Position numbers and translations under genes: made by a program | DNA from: Streptomyces sp. NL15-2K | GTDB taxonomy: Bacteria > Actinomycetota > Actinomycetes > Streptomycetales > Streptomycetaceae | Direction: 5' to 3' | Length of the DNA: 64,000 nucleotides | NCBI RefSeq assembly: GCF_030551255.1 | Contig: NZ_CP130630.1 | Coordinates: 4,755,501 to 4,819,500 of the forward strand | Notes under the pieces: model-generated | Seen by the model: only the letters and a program-made list of their open reading frames with translations | Databases searched by the model: none | Told to the model about the DNA's origin: nothing | Part shown: positions 1 through 9,026 of the stretch, one piece after another | Layout: each line of letters starts with the position of its first letter | Position numbering within the stretch: the first letter of the stretch is position 1

Positions 1-744
1 GACGGTCAGGCCGTTGCCGCTCTGCCGGGTGCCCCAGCGGGCGGCGAGCGCTTCGGTGATCAGGAGGCCACGGCCGTGTTCCTGATCCGGTCCAGGCAGC
101 CGAGACGGCAGGGGTGGCACTGCAGTACGACTATCCCCCTCGTCGGTCACGCTGATCGCGGCCGCTTCGGCGGTGAGGGCACACGTGACCGTGATGGTGC
201 GGCTGTCACTGTGCTCCAGGGCGTTCGCGACCAGCTCTGCGGTGATCGACTCCAGGTCGTCCGCCGCGCCCACGGGCAGACCCCACGACCGGGCCGTGGC
301 ACGCACATGGTGCCGCGCAGCACGTGCGGAGGTGAGGTCGTGGCCGGGGAGGGTAAGCAAGCTGTACGCCCGGAGCCCGGCTGGGCGGTACGCCAGTACG
401 CCGTGGACACTCCCCATGGACGAAGCTTCCGCCGTGGCCCCACCCGGCAGAGCCGTTGGCCGTCCCCTGAGTCGTGCGCCTCGCGATCTGGCGACAAACA
501 GCGCGTCGGAGAGAGCGTCCGCCAACTGATCTGCCAGCGCGCCGAGTTCACCAACCTTCGCCGCCCCCTCAGCGAGCACATCCCGCGTTCGGCCAAGCAG
601 TCTGTCCGCGAGCCCGAGTTGTACGTCCTCGACCCGGTCGGCAAACCGGGAGACGAAGCCGTCGCCGTCCGTGAGAAGCAAGCAGGGCTGGCCGTGAGCG
701 CCGGTCCAGGGCAGGAGCCGTAGACGATTCACTTCCTCGCTCAT
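1..744 (-). CDS. Fused small conserved protein + HATPase anti-sigma-like ATP-binding protein (3' end outside window)
   Basis: One uninterrupted reading frame runs from ATG at 744 to the window edge (248 codons visible). Residues 1 to about 95 (MSEEVNRLRLLPWTGAHGQP...) resemble a short Streptomyces protein normally encoded alone. From about residue 110 the frame continues into a histidine-kinase-type ATPase domain of the SpoIIAB/RsbW class, with the N-box ELVANALEHS and the G1-type VTDEG. Such proteins are thought to bind ATP and control sigma factors or partner proteins. The ATG overlaps the stop of the upstream gene (ATGA), so the two are probably translationally coupled. The fusion was checked codon by codon with no stop found. 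The internal ATG at 417 could give a separate ATPase product. Confidence 0.75.
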   Translation of the reverse strand, partial: MSEEVNRLRLLPWTGAHGQPCLLLTDGDGFVSRFADRVEDVQLGLADRLLGRTRDVLAEGAAKVGELGALADQLADALSDALFVARSRGARLRGRPTALPGGATAEASSMGSVHGVLAYRPAGLRAYSLLTLPGHDLTSARAARHHVRATARSWGLPVGAADDLESITAELVANALEHSDSRTITVTCALTAEAAAISVTDEGDSRTAVPPLPSRLPGPDQEHGRGLLITEALAARWGTRQSGNGLTV

Positions 745-1097
745 GACGCCGCTCCCAGCCATGCGTGGATGTCGCGGGTGTCGAGATCGACGCCGTACGT
801 GGCGAGCCACAGGGTGTCGCGCCGTAGCCGTTGGAGCCGGGCCTTCTCTTCGCGCTCGTGGGCCGTGAGGTAGGGGCGGACGAGGAGGGTGGTGGAGCCG
901 TCGATGGGCTCGTACCAAGCCTGGACCGTCGAGGCGATGTGAGGAGGGGGCGGCATGAAGTGCTCGTACGGCAAGACGGAAGCACATCGCTCCGCTGGCG
1001 GCTGACCTGAACGGCGATACCAACTGACGGAGGTGACTCTCCGCAGCAAACGGGCCATGCGTTCCATGAGTCTGGTCATGCTCTCAACTCCTGACAT
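741..1097 (-). CDS. Conserved hypothetical protein (118 aa)
   Basis: A small basic N-terminus is followed by a proline- and aromatic-rich middle (LPYEHFMPPPP, YEPIDGSTTLLVRPYL) and a helical end (AHEREEKARLQRLRRD). This looks like a hypothetical protein family that commonly sits beside HTH/DUF5753 and HATPase genes in Streptomyces. I know no function for it. Its stop overlaps the start of the following HATPase fusion. Met7 (position 1079) is an alternative start. It is divergent from the HTH regulator at 1285. Confidence 0.6.
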   Translation of the reverse strand: MSGVESMTRLMERMARLLRRVTSVSWYRRSGQPPAERCASVLPYEHFMPPPPHIASTVQAWYEPIDGSTTLLVRPYLTAHEREEKARLQRLRRDTLWLATYGVDLDTRDIHAWLGAAS

Positions 1098-1284
1098 CTG
1101 TCGGATTCACGGGAAGCCTTCCATGGGAATCCCATGACAAGAGAACCTGTGAAGGAAGTTCCCCAATGTGGGTGACGTGCTTCGAATCCACGTCCGGCAC
1201 GCCGGAACACCTCATAAAGTCAGCGCCGTCGGCTGAGGGAAGCCAGTCGGAGCGATGCGCTCCGTGGCAGGAGGGATCTGGCAC

Positions 1285-2157
1285 ATGACCGCCACGCAGA
1301 CAGGCCCGGCCGGGCGGATGCAAATCGCACGAGGCCTGATCTCCCTGCGCGAGCGATGCGGGCTGACACAGACTCAAGTGGCCAACCGCGCGGGGGTCAG
1401 CACCACAACGGTCAGTCGGTACGAGGCGTGGCAGGACCGCGCGCGCATCCGATGGGCCACGGTCAAGGCTCTGGCCGACGCCTGCGAAGCCACGCCCCAA
1501 GAACGTGAAGCCCTCGTAGCCATCGCCAAGTCACAGGCCGACGGCTGGTGGGTCGGCAACAGCGCGGTGCCTGAGTGGCTGGATCCGCTCGTGTCCTTCG
1601 AGCACGCGGCAGCGTACGAGCACGTCTTCGCGAACACCGCCATTCCCGGCCTGCTCCAGACAAGGGAGTACGCCGGCGCCATCCATCAGGCGCGTGAAGT
1701 GCGCAGCTCGAACGAGGAGATCGAGCGGATGGTGGAAGCGCGGATGAAGCGCCAGGACATCCTGGAACGAGACCCGGCACTGCATCTGTGGGTCGTCCTC
1801 GATGAGGCAGTGCTACGTAGGACAGTCGGGGACACCGAAACCATGGTTGAGCAGCTCAAGCACCTTCATGACGTCGCCCAGAGCCCCAACATCGACATCC
1901 AGGTCCTGCCGTTCAGCGCGGGAGCGCATGCCGCGGGTGCCGGGCATTTCGTGATCCTCGGGCGGGACGACGAACGAGAACCCCTCAACTCAATGGCGGT
2001 TGTTTACATCGAGATGCGTCGTCGCGGACTGTATCTGGACGATGCAGAGGACGTGAGTGCCTACAAGTTGACCTTCGACTACCTTCGTTCGCAGGCCGCC
2101 GACACACTTGCCTCGTCGCGGCTGATTGCCAGAGCACTACAGGAGCTGTCCTCATGA
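1285..2157 (+). CDS. XRE-family HTH regulator with DUF5753 domain
   Basis: A 290-aa protein. The N-terminal helix-turn-helix covers about residues 15-70 (LRERCGLTQTQVANRAGVST). A C-terminal DUF5753 domain starts near the LVSFEHAAAYEHVFANTAIP segment and includes the typical PGLLQTREYA motif. This is the Scr1/BldB-partner type of Streptomyces regulator, which usually acts with a DUF397 protein encoded next to it, as here. The start at 1285 is chosen because GGAGGG lies at 1269-1274; an in-frame ATG at 1255 lacks such a site. The stop overlaps the DUF397 start (ATGA). The likely role is DNA binding modulated by the small partner. Confidence 0.88.
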   Translation: MTATQTGPAGRMQIARGLISLRERCGLTQTQVANRAGVSTTTVSRYEAWQDRARIRWATVKALADACEATPQEREALVAIAKSQADGWWVGNSAVPEWLDPLVSFEHAAAYEHVFANTAIPGLLQTREYAGAIHQAREVRSSNEEIERMVEARMKRQDILERDPALHLWVVLDEAVLRRTVGDTETMVEQLKHLHDVAQSPNIDIQVLPFSAGAHAAGAGHFVILGRDDEREPLNSMAVVYIEMRRRGLYLDDAEDVSAYKLTFDYLRSQAADTLASSRLIARALQELSS

Positions 2158-2384
2158 CCGACATATCGACTCCCCTGGCCGAGTCGGCGGCCAGGGCCTG
2201 GTTCAAGAGCAGCCACAGCGGCGGCGAAGGCAACGAGTGCGTGGAGATCGCCGACCTCCGAACCCGTGTGGCTGTCCGGGACTCGAAGATCCTCCACGGG
2301 GCCACGCTCACGGTCTCGCCCAGCGCCTTCGCCGTGTTCGTCGAGGGGGTGGCGAAAGGCTGGCGCGGCAACTCACCGTCGTAG
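2154..2384 (+). CDS. DUF397 domain protein
   Basis: A 76-aa protein with the DUF397 hallmarks: the opening AWFKSSHSGGEGNECVEIA, then a VAVRDSK segment and a hydrophobic end (FAVFVEGVA). These small proteins are paired with HTH/DUF5753 regulators in Streptomyces, in a toxin/antitoxin-like or regulator/partner arrangement. The ATG overlaps the regulator's stop codon by 4 nt, which indicates co-translation. The family is clear; the target of the pair is unknown. Confidence 0.9.
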   Translation: MTDISTPLAESAARAWFKSSHSGGEGNECVEIADLRTRVAVRDSKILHGATLTVSPSAFAVFVEGVAKGWRGNSPS

Positions 2385-2769
2385 AAGCCGACAAGCCAAC
2401 GCATGCGTCCTTCGCCGCGGTGCCAGTCAGCGGACCAAGGTGACAGTGGTGGAGGGACAGCTGCCTATAGTACGCTGACCTGCCGTCGGCCCTGCGAGGA
2501 CGACAAGAGCTCAGCTGTTGAACAAGGCGCCAACCACAAGGGCCGGTGCCTCTTCGAATGGCGCACGCTCTCGATCTTCGACCGAGCGCGAAGCTCCAGA
2601 GAGCATCTTTCTTTGGTCCCCGCGACGACGAGCATCCAGGGCCGGTCAGAGACGACCCTGCTCTGGAACGAGCACCTCGCAGCGATCACACAGCACGAGA
2701 AGGATCCGCCTGCTCTCACGCAGTGATTAGCTGTTGTCATACCGACCTTGGGGTTCGTCGGTCGAACGG
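2385..2769. other. Non-coding stretch before transposase remnant
   Basis: No credible gene is seen. Short open frames exist but have no family likeness, no ribosome-binding site and poor codon bias. The segment probably contains degraded insertion-sequence DNA, since recognisable transposase coding begins immediately after it. Confidence 0.4.
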
Positions 2770-3480
2770 GAGTCCCGATTGGGTACGCGCGAGGTGCACG
2801 GCGCATACGAGCAGGGCCTCCTGAACAGCTTCCGCAGCCACGTATATATGAACGCCGAAGCCGTCCTGCTCCTCGATGACACCGGCTTCGTAGGGGAAGG
2901 CATCCGTTCGGCCGGCGTGCAGCAGCACTACGGCACCGCCGGACGCACCGAGAACTGCCAGATCGGTGTGTTCCTCGCCTACGACACCGGCCGCAGGCGC
3001 ACGTTGATCGACCGCCGCCTGTATCAGCCCACGTCGTGGACGGATGACCGTACGCGGTGCCGACAGGCCGGCATCGACGACACGGTCGGCTCGAGACCAA
3101 GGTGGCCATGGCCAAGGCAATGCCGGGCGATCGCGGAGAAGATTCGCTTCAGGTGGGTCACCGCAGATGCCGCCTACGGCTTCAGCAAAGGCTGGCGATT
3201 CGAGCTGGAGCAGGCAGACGTCTTCCACGTCATGGCCACCACCCGCCACGACACAGTCGTCATCCGCTGGGCCCTCGACCACCCAGTCCATGACCTGTTG
3301 CCCGGCCTCGCCCGGAAGACTGGGTGATAGCCCGCCGCAGCGTCAGCTGGCCCGGGGAGATCACCTACTACTTCGCCTACTGTCCGGCCGAGACCACCCT
3401 CGACGTCGAATACGCCGGGCACCGCACCCCCGACGGCCTTCAGCGACTGCTCAACAGGGCAACCTGGAATGCTGCAGGCC
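2770..3480 (+). pseudogene. IS701-like DDE transposase remnant, frameshifted and scrambled
   Basis: From about 2850 the frame reads like the catalytic core of IS701-type transposases: LLLDDTGFVGEGIRSAGVQ with the first Asp, then GTAGRTENCQIGVFLAY, LIDRRLYQPTSWTDD and VTADAAYG with the second Asp. The frame is damaged near 3080 (GSRPRWPWPRQ replaces the usual sequence) and closes at 3327. A second frame from 3324 continues with a C-terminal-like piece (GEITYYFAYCPAETT). It then runs directly into AGHRTPDGLQRLLNRATWNA, which resembles the transposase N-terminus. The order middle, late, early cannot come from one intact copy. No functional protein is expected, and clear terminal inverted repeats were not found. 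Confidence 0.75.
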
Positions 3481-3670
3481 GGCTGGATCCGGGTGCGGCT
3501 GCGGACGAGCGTCAACGACGGAAGGCCCACGGCGACGAGCCGGCCGCCGCAGTGCCATGGGTGGTGCTGCGGCGGCCGGCCGGCCGGAGAGCGGACGGCT
3601 TGGCCATGGCCCTCTCCCCGGATGAGCTGGACGGTTCGAGTGCGCGGGAGGCCGTTCGCTGCCCTTCTTG

Positions 3671-4411
3671 TCAGGACTGCCGGCGGGCCAGCCGTTCGGC
3701 GGTCTGGCGACGCTTCGGCTGGAACGGGTCGGCGCTGGCTCCAGCTCCCACGCCGGGAGTAGCAGTCCAGGCGCGGAACTTGTTCGCGACCTGGGTCAGC
3801 TGCTCGTTGCCCGGTTTGACGTCGATGTAGAACAGGGCCTCGTCCGGCTTCGGGTCATCACCGCCCCAGCGCACGACGCCTTCACAGTCGGCGAGAATGT
3901 CGCGGATCACCACGACCTGGTTCGCGAAGAATCCGCCCCGCTGCCCGGAGGGATAGAACCCGGGACGAATCTGCACCGCCGTGCCAGATGCCTGGTTAGA
4001 TTCCGCCAGTCCCTTGCGCACGTCGCCGGGACGGCGCCATCCGATGAGGTCGTCGCGTCTGAGCTCGTCGATCTCGTAGTGGAAGCGGCGGATGACGTGC
4101 ACCAGAGCCGTCTCCACATCCCCGAGGCGCACTTGTACGCCCCCGAGGGCAGTGCCGGGGAGGGGACGGGTCCAGATGGTGCCGCCGCCGTCGGCGACCT
4201 TCTCCATCTCCCATCCGTTCTTGGATGGCTTGCCCGTGTACACGCGCTCCTGTTCGGCCTTGTGACGGCGCAGGGCGCCGGAGATGTCTACGGGATCGGG
4301 GGACGGCGAAGGAGTGGCGGCGATTGCCTGCGGGCCGGTCCATGTGACCACAGCAGTACCGGCTGCAACCACGGTGGCATGCTTCAGGGCAGCACGACGT
4401 GATAAGGACAT
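3671..4411 (-). CDS. Tat-exported peptidase M15-like protein
   Basis: A 246-aa protein. The N-terminus has a twin-arginine signal (SLSRRAALKHATVVAAGTAVV) and a likely cleavage after AIA. The mature part contains NQASGTAVQIRPGFYPSGQR, ILADCEGVVRWGGD and DEALFYIDVKPG. This pattern resembles D-Ala-D-Ala carboxypeptidase/M15 peptidases (SNHASGTAxDI...RWGGD...MHFxI). Some metal-ligand positions are substituted (N/Q for H, FYI for HF.I), so activity is uncertain. It is the third gene of a chain with the membrane protein and the 742-aa lytic protein. The start at 4411 places the Tat signal at the N-terminus; a further in-frame start at 4453 would overlap the preceding gene. Confidence 0.65.
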   Translation of the reverse strand: MSLSRRAALKHATVVAAGTAVVTWTGPQAIAATPSPSPDPVDISGALRRHKAEQERVYTGKPSKNGWEMEKVADGGGTIWTRPLPGTALGGVQVRLGDVETALVHVIRRFHYEIDELRRDDLIGWRRPGDVRKGLAESNQASGTAVQIRPGFYPSGQRGGFFANQVVVIRDILADCEGVVRWGGDDPKPDEALFYIDVKPGNEQLTQVANKFRAWTATPGVGAGASADPFQPKRRQTAERLARRQS

Positions 4412-4430
4412 GTGAGTGGGAGGCTTTCTC

Positions 4431-4847
4431 TCAAGGCCGAGGGATCTCGGCATACAGGGAGGGGACGACGCTGAAGGCGACTGCCGGCGTGATGAGTGCT
4501 ACGAATGCGATCAACGCGTACCACATGCGATGGACGTTGACCGTCTGGGCGACCAAGTAGTTGGCGAAGGCGCACATCAGCAGGTACGGGACGGTGAAGA
4601 AGATGATCGCGGCGACATCCGTCCCCATGCCGTCGTCGGTGTCCGTCGGGGACGGCTGAGGCGCCAATCCGTGCTCGGGAAGCACCCATACCTCCAGGAG
4701 GCGCCAGGGCATGTCAACGATGCTGTTGCCGAGGTAGCCGAGGATCAGATTGACGACGCTGGCCAGGGCAATCGTGGCCGCTGCACGCCCCTGCCGGGTA
4801 TGCACCACAGCCAGGAACGTGCCCTCACTCCGTCCCGCACCGGTCAC
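4431..4847 (-). CDS. Small membrane protein (138 aa)
   Basis: About three hydrophobic segments are visible: near residues 22-42 (AATIALASVVNLILGYLGN), 78-100 (VAAIIFFTVPYLLMCAFANYL) and 110-130 (WYALIAFVALITPAVAFSVV). No family is recognised. The GTG start overlaps the TGA of the 742-aa gene upstream (GTGA), and the M15-like gene starts 20 nt after its stop, so all three are probably one operon. A channel or holin-like role in releasing the signal-less upstream protein is only a guess from position. Confidence 0.6.
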   Translation of the reverse strand: MTGAGRSEGTFLAVVHTRQGRAAATIALASVVNLILGYLGNSIVDMPWRLLEVWVLPEHGLAPQPSPTDTDDGMGTDVAAIIFFTVPYLLMCAFANYLVAQTVNVHRMWYALIAFVALITPAVAFSVVPSLYAEIPRP

Positions 4848-7072
4848 AAGCTGTCGCCTCGGGCGATCGCGTTGTACTTCTCGAAGATCGCGTACACCTT
4901 GAGCCTCTTCTCAGCCTCGCTCTCAGCGTTCGCGTTGTCACCCTGGTAGTACTTGAGGTACTTCAACACGTCGTCGGGCGAGGAAAGCAGGCTCGGGCGC
5001 GCAACGCCGTACTTGGCAGCATGATAGCGATGCACATATCCGACCTGTCGGATATTGAACTCGGGATCCTCGTTAAGCTTCTGCCAGATCGCCCACACGT
5101 CGCTGTCGCTGTTGGGATTCTGTGTCGCGCCGCCGAGGACGCCGTCCATGATGGCCTGGTTGCGCGCATTGATGGCGGTAGCGGCGAAGATCTGGCCAGG
5201 GCCAGTGCTGGAGTCCCGCTTGATGTAGCTGTCGGCGACGGGCGGCACCGTCTGCACACCCGAGTGGTAGACACGCACACCGAGATCGCCCGTGTAGTCC
5301 TTGAACGTGTCATAGTGGCGAGTCTCCCAGAGCACGGGAACCTGGATCAAAGACTTACGCATCTTCAATGCACGGGCCATACCGGTGATCAGTGCGTCAT
5401 TGTGCAGCACCAGGTCGAGGCTTTCCTTGGTCGACCACTTGGTGTTCGACGACGTCTCCCCGATGCCAAGACCCACCATCGTCTGACGGATCTCGGTCAG
5501 AAGCGCCTCGTGCACCTCCACGGGAAGCTCGGCATCGAGAGGCACCCCGGCGGGGGCCGGGTCGAAGCTGCTCTGCCCGATGTCCCGCCCGGAAGCGATG
5601 TTGTGATCGACTTCGATTGCTCCGTCACCGGAACCAAGGGTCCGCGTGACGATCTGGTCGTACGCCCAGTTGGCGGGCATGGAGTAGCCGAGATTCCCGG
5701 AGTAACCGGACGACATGTCGGACACGAACGATGCGGAAGTGTGTCCGGCGGCGGAGACGCGAGAGCACACATTTCGGGTCCCATACACGCCCACCAGGTA
5801 CGCGCCGTCGAGATAAGTCATCTCACGAGCGATGGACTGGAAGTAGGGGATAACGAATTCGGTGACCTCCGCATCCTGGGTGTCGTAGTCGACGGCGAAG
5901 AAGATCCGTGTGCCGTGCCTGAAGCCGTGCTTCGACGCCTGGGCGACTGCCAGCCGGGCGTCGGCTGTTCCCTGGGACGGACTGAAGTACTTGGCAGAGT
6001 CGGCGAAGGTCTGGAAGATCGGGAAGCAGCGCAGCCCGTTGTCGGCGATCGTCTTCAGTTCTCCCGGCTGGATCTCCTTGTGCTTCAGGTCCCCGCTGGG
6101 GGTGGGGTCCGGGTTGTACAGGTAGCGGCCGATGTACTTGATGCCCTCGGCCTTCAGCGTCTTCGCCCGCGCCGGAGTGATCATCGTGACTCCGTCGCAG
6201 GCTTCGCCCCTGCGGGACTGGTCGCCGTGCGAGACCACCAGCGAGGCCCACGTCTGGTAGTCGCCGATTCCAGTGACGGGGAGCTTCACGAACGACTGAA
6301 ACGCTTGGACGCCGGCCTTCACGTCGCCCGTGAAGTTGCCGAACGGAACGTTGCGCCCGTTGAGAATCATTGCCGCGGTGAACAGGGTTGCCCACGTGCC
6401 GGTGGTGCCGACGGCAACGGTGTGGTTCTTCAAGCCGGCCTGCGTGCCGGGGCCGAAGTTGCCGTTGGCTGTGCCATCCGCCATTCCCAACTCGTACTGG
6501 ATGGCGAAGAGAAGGGACTTGGCGACATCGCGAGAGTGGTGGCCGTCGCACGGGATGATGAAGAAGTCCTGGCGGTTTACGTATCGCCAGTTGAGCCACT
6601 GCTGGATCGATCGGATGGCTTCAGATCCGTTGTTGACGGTGACGTAGGCGTCCATGTTGAGCAAGCCTTTGAACACCTTCGGCACCAGGTCGGAGCCTGG
6701 GTACGTCTTGTCGACACCCATGTTTGCCTTGAGTTGGGCAATCGACGAGGCGACACGGTCGCTGTACTTGCCGTCGATGCCACCACCATCGTAGCCCTTG
6801 CAGTACAGACCTGACTGGATGATGCGCACTAAGTCGGCGGATGGCGCTGTGGACGCGTTGATTTTGGGGTGCTTCGACTGGAGCGTGGTTACGGTGGTGG
6901 GGCCGAAGTTGTTCGACAAGGCGCTGACCCCGAGTTCCCACTGGAGGGCTCGGGTGAGGGCGTACATTACCGGCCATCCGGTTCTGCCGTTCTCCTCGAC
7001 GGTCATGCCGATTCTGCTGCCATAGACCTTGTTGACGAACTTCTGTGCCTGGAGAACCATCTCGTCGGCCAT
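4844..7072 (-). CDS. Multidomain cell-wall lytic protein: peptidoglycan-binding repeats, DUF1906 glycosidase-like domain, lysozyme-like C-terminus
   Basis: A 742-aa protein. Residues 1-285 contain peptidoglycan-binding-like helical repeats (NNFGPTTVTTLQ, GIDGKYSDRVASSI, GNFGPGTQAGLK). Residues about 295-520 match the DUF1906/Rv2525c-like glycoside-hydrolase fold (ITPARAKTLKAEGIKYIGRYL, IFFAVDYDTQDAEV, GAYLVGVYGTRNVC). The last 220 residues hold VPVLWETRHYD and RDSSTGPGQIFAATAI, reminiscent of transglycosylase/lysozyme catalytic regions, with Glu of LWETR as the possible acid. There is no signal peptide or transmembrane segment, which is odd for a wall enzyme. GAAGGAG precedes the ATG at 7072. 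It is the first gene of a three-gene coupled operon. Confidence 0.7.
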   Translation of the reverse strand: MADEMVLQAQKFVNKVYGSRIGMTVEENGRTGWPVMYALTRALQWELGVSALSNNFGPTTVTTLQSKHPKINASTAPSADLVRIIQSGLYCKGYDGGGIDGKYSDRVASSIAQLKANMGVDKTYPGSDLVPKVFKGLLNMDAYVTVNNGSEAIRSIQQWLNWRYVNRQDFFIIPCDGHHSRDVAKSLLFAIQYELGMADGTANGNFGPGTQAGLKNHTVAVGTTGTWATLFTAAMILNGRNVPFGNFTGDVKAGVQAFQSFVKLPVTGIGDYQTWASLVVSHGDQSRRGEACDGVTMITPARAKTLKAEGIKYIGRYLYNPDPTPSGDLKHKEIQPGELKTIADNGLRCFPIFQTFADSAKYFSPSQGTADARLAVAQASKHGFRHGTRIFFAVDYDTQDAEVTEFVIPYFQSIAREMTYLDGAYLVGVYGTRNVCSRVSAAGHTSASFVSDMSSGYSGNLGYSMPANWAYDQIVTRTLGSGDGAIEVDHNIASGRDIGQSSFDPAPAGVPLDAELPVEVHEALLTEIRQTMVGLGIGETSSNTKWSTKESLDLVLHNDALITGMARALKMRKSLIQVPVLWETRHYDTFKDYTGDLGVRVYHSGVQTVPPVADSYIKRDSSTGPGQIFAATAINARNQAIMDGVLGGATQNPNSDSDVWAIWQKLNEDPEFNIRQVGYVHRYHAAKYGVARPSLLSSPDDVLKYLKYYQGDNANAESEAEKRLKVYAIFEKYNAIARGDSL

Positions 7073-7291
7073 GGGGCGGTTTCTCCTTCAAGTGGACGCG
7101 GTTCAAAGAGGGACAGGGAAGGTGAAAAGGGGGCGAGCCAGAGGGCGCACCAGGGCGCGAGCGCGCCGACGCGAGCCTGCCGACGCAGTGCGATCGGCAG
7201 ATGGTGCTGCGGCGGTCGGCCGCTCAGGGTTGGACAGCACCGCACGCGGCGATCCACGCTTCGGTGGCGCGGGCGCCGCATGCTCCGGGCG

Positions 7292-7810
7292 TCAGCCGTG
7301 GATGAGCGGGGAGCCCTGCAGTTCCTGAGTGATGAGGCCCTTCCCGTCTCCCTCGATGTCGTAGACGATCGTGGAGTCCGACGACCACCACAACTCACCG
7401 TCGTAGATGGTGGGCGGAGCAACGCAGGTGTTCGCGGGATCGTCCGCCGACCAGGAGTAGTGGTCGTTGACCATCTCGGTCAGGTCGCATGTCTTTTTGG
7501 TGACGACGTGATCCTCGGTGGTCTTGGTGAGGCGCTCCTCGATCCGCGTCGTGATCTTGAAGCTGGTGAACCGCTTGGAGCCGTCGATCACCTGGTCGCC
7601 GACGATCTGCCAGTAGACCGCGGACTTTCCGGTCATCGTCCCGCTCAACGCACCTACGTTCTCCACGTAGTAGGTCGTCTGCGGCTTCTGGCCGGGTAAG
7701 ACGACGTCGAACTGGGACTTGCCCGTCGCGGCGGCCGCCGGACTGGCCAGCAACAGGCCCAGCGCAGCAGCGGACGAGACGAGACCGGTCGCCGTGAGGA
7801 TCTTGCGCAT
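7292..7810 (-). CDS. Secreted hypothetical protein (172 aa)
   Basis: A classical Sec signal peptide is present (MRKILTATGLVSSAAALGLLLASPAAAA), with cleavage expected near residue 28. The mature protein is beta-rich with two cysteines (KKTCDLTEM, ANTCVAPP) that could form a disulfide. No family is recognised. A good Shine-Dalgarno (GAAGGAA) lies upstream of the ATG at 7810. It lies 219 nt upstream of the lytic operon on the same strand and may be expressed with it or separately. Confidence 0.7.
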   Translation of the reverse strand: MRKILTATGLVSSAAALGLLLASPAAAATGKSQFDVVLPGQKPQTTYYVENVGALSGTMTGKSAVYWQIVGDQVIDGSKRFTSFKITTRIEERLTKTTEDHVVTKKTCDLTEMVNDHYSWSADDPANTCVAPPTIYDGELWWSSDSTIVYDIEGDGKGLITQELQGSPLIHG

Positions 7811-8056
7811 ATATATTCCTTCTTAGTTAGTCGGGTGTGTGGAAGCGGTGGCCCGGATTGGATGTATGGCAGAGCTGCCTGCGGGGCAGGCAAAGCCGTT
7901 GGGGGGCACGGGCCTGAGACCCGCCGCCGGGAGCAGGCGCACCAGTGGCGGATGGCGATAGTGTTGCTGCGGACTTGAAGCTGACGGCAGCGACAGGCTC
8001 TTTCAGCCACATTTCACAACGAATCTGCAGGGAATGCCGGACATCACATTGCTTGG

Positions 8057-8350
8057 TCACTCCCCTGACGGAACCGCCTCTGAAACCGGCCGTTCTATGG
8101 CTCCCGGCGAGCCGACCAGGCCCAGTTCCTGCGCTTTCGCGCCCAAGGCCACGCGGCCCTTGACCCTGAGCTGGCCCATAAGGTTCCCCACGCGGCGCTG
8201 CACAGTCCGGTGGCCGAGTCCCAATTGCCGTGCGACCCCCGCGTCGCTCAGTCCTACATACAGCAGCTCAGGATCTTGTGGTCCGTTTTCTCGAGCTGCG
8301 GCGCTGTCACAGCCAATCCTCCCTCTTAAGCGGTAGCCGGTCGGGGCCAC
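8057..8350 (-). pseudogene. LuxR-type HTH fragment (C-terminus of a regulator)
   Basis: A 97-aa frame holding only a DNA-binding domain: DPELLYVGLSDAGVARQLG, then GHRTVQRRVGNLMGQLRV and FQLG-like RVALGAKAQELGLV. This is the C-terminal LuxR/GerE-type HTH seen in Streptomyces regulators with a long N-terminal part. Here the upstream region (residues 1-25) has no recognisable domain. It is most likely a remnant of a longer gene. A free-standing HTH protein remains possible. Confidence 0.55.
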
Positions 8351-9026
8351 CTCGTGAAGATTCTATGAAACGACCGACGAGAAACAACAGCCCCACAAGC
8401 CACATCAAATCAGACGCATGGAGCATAATCCTTGGCGTCTTTACGCCATCGTCGAATATCGATTTTTCGCCACCGTCGGAATATCGATATCCAGGACCTC
8501 CCGGCCCTCTAAAGCCGAAACTCGGCAAGACGTGCCGCGGCGCAGAACCCGCTACTCCCGGCTCTTCCGGTAAGCCGGCGAACTCATATTCCGGCCATAT
8601 TCCGGTTCCGGTTCACCCTGCCCGAAGCACCGTCGTACGCTTTCCCAGAGCTCACCACCCGTCTGCCAGGAGCCGTACCTTTGCCCTTCCCGGCGTCCAT
8701 AGCGTCACCCTCGGCGGCTCCCCCGCCGAGGGCACCGAACCACCCGCCGGCGACTGGGACTTGGCGATCTAGTGCCGGGGTGCCTTCGACCCCGGTGATC
8801 TGCGTGCGGACGGCTGCGAGGGGGAGGTCGGCGCCGTGCCGCCGGTGTCCGTGAAGCCACCGTGTCGCTCAGGGGTGCGGGAACTCGACCCCGGTCAGGC
8901 GTCGTTGGGACGGGTCCGCTGGGCCGACGGGGCCGCAAACGCGTCGTCGACCTGAACACGGCCCTTCGGCCCGCGCTCCTCGCCCTGACCGGGGACGTCG
9001 TCCGTCGTGCTCGGCCAGGGCGGATT
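8351..9026. other. Gene-poor region with short direct repeats
   Basis: No gene with family likeness or good codon bias is visible. The part around 8380-8600 is noticeably less GC-rich than its surroundings. Two near-identical segments (consensus gccaYcgtcgaatatcgat, one with an extra g) lie at 8446-8464 and 8469-8488. An inverted repeat ggcgt/acgcc lies at 8434-8447. These could be protein-binding sites, or debris of a mobile element together with the truncated LuxR gene. Confidence 0.4.

Noticed and set aside
5021..6814. 597-residue open frame on the plus strand opposite the lytic protein
   Set aside because: It is antisense to a well-supported gene; high GC leaves long open frames opposite real genes. 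No domain or ribosome-binding site.
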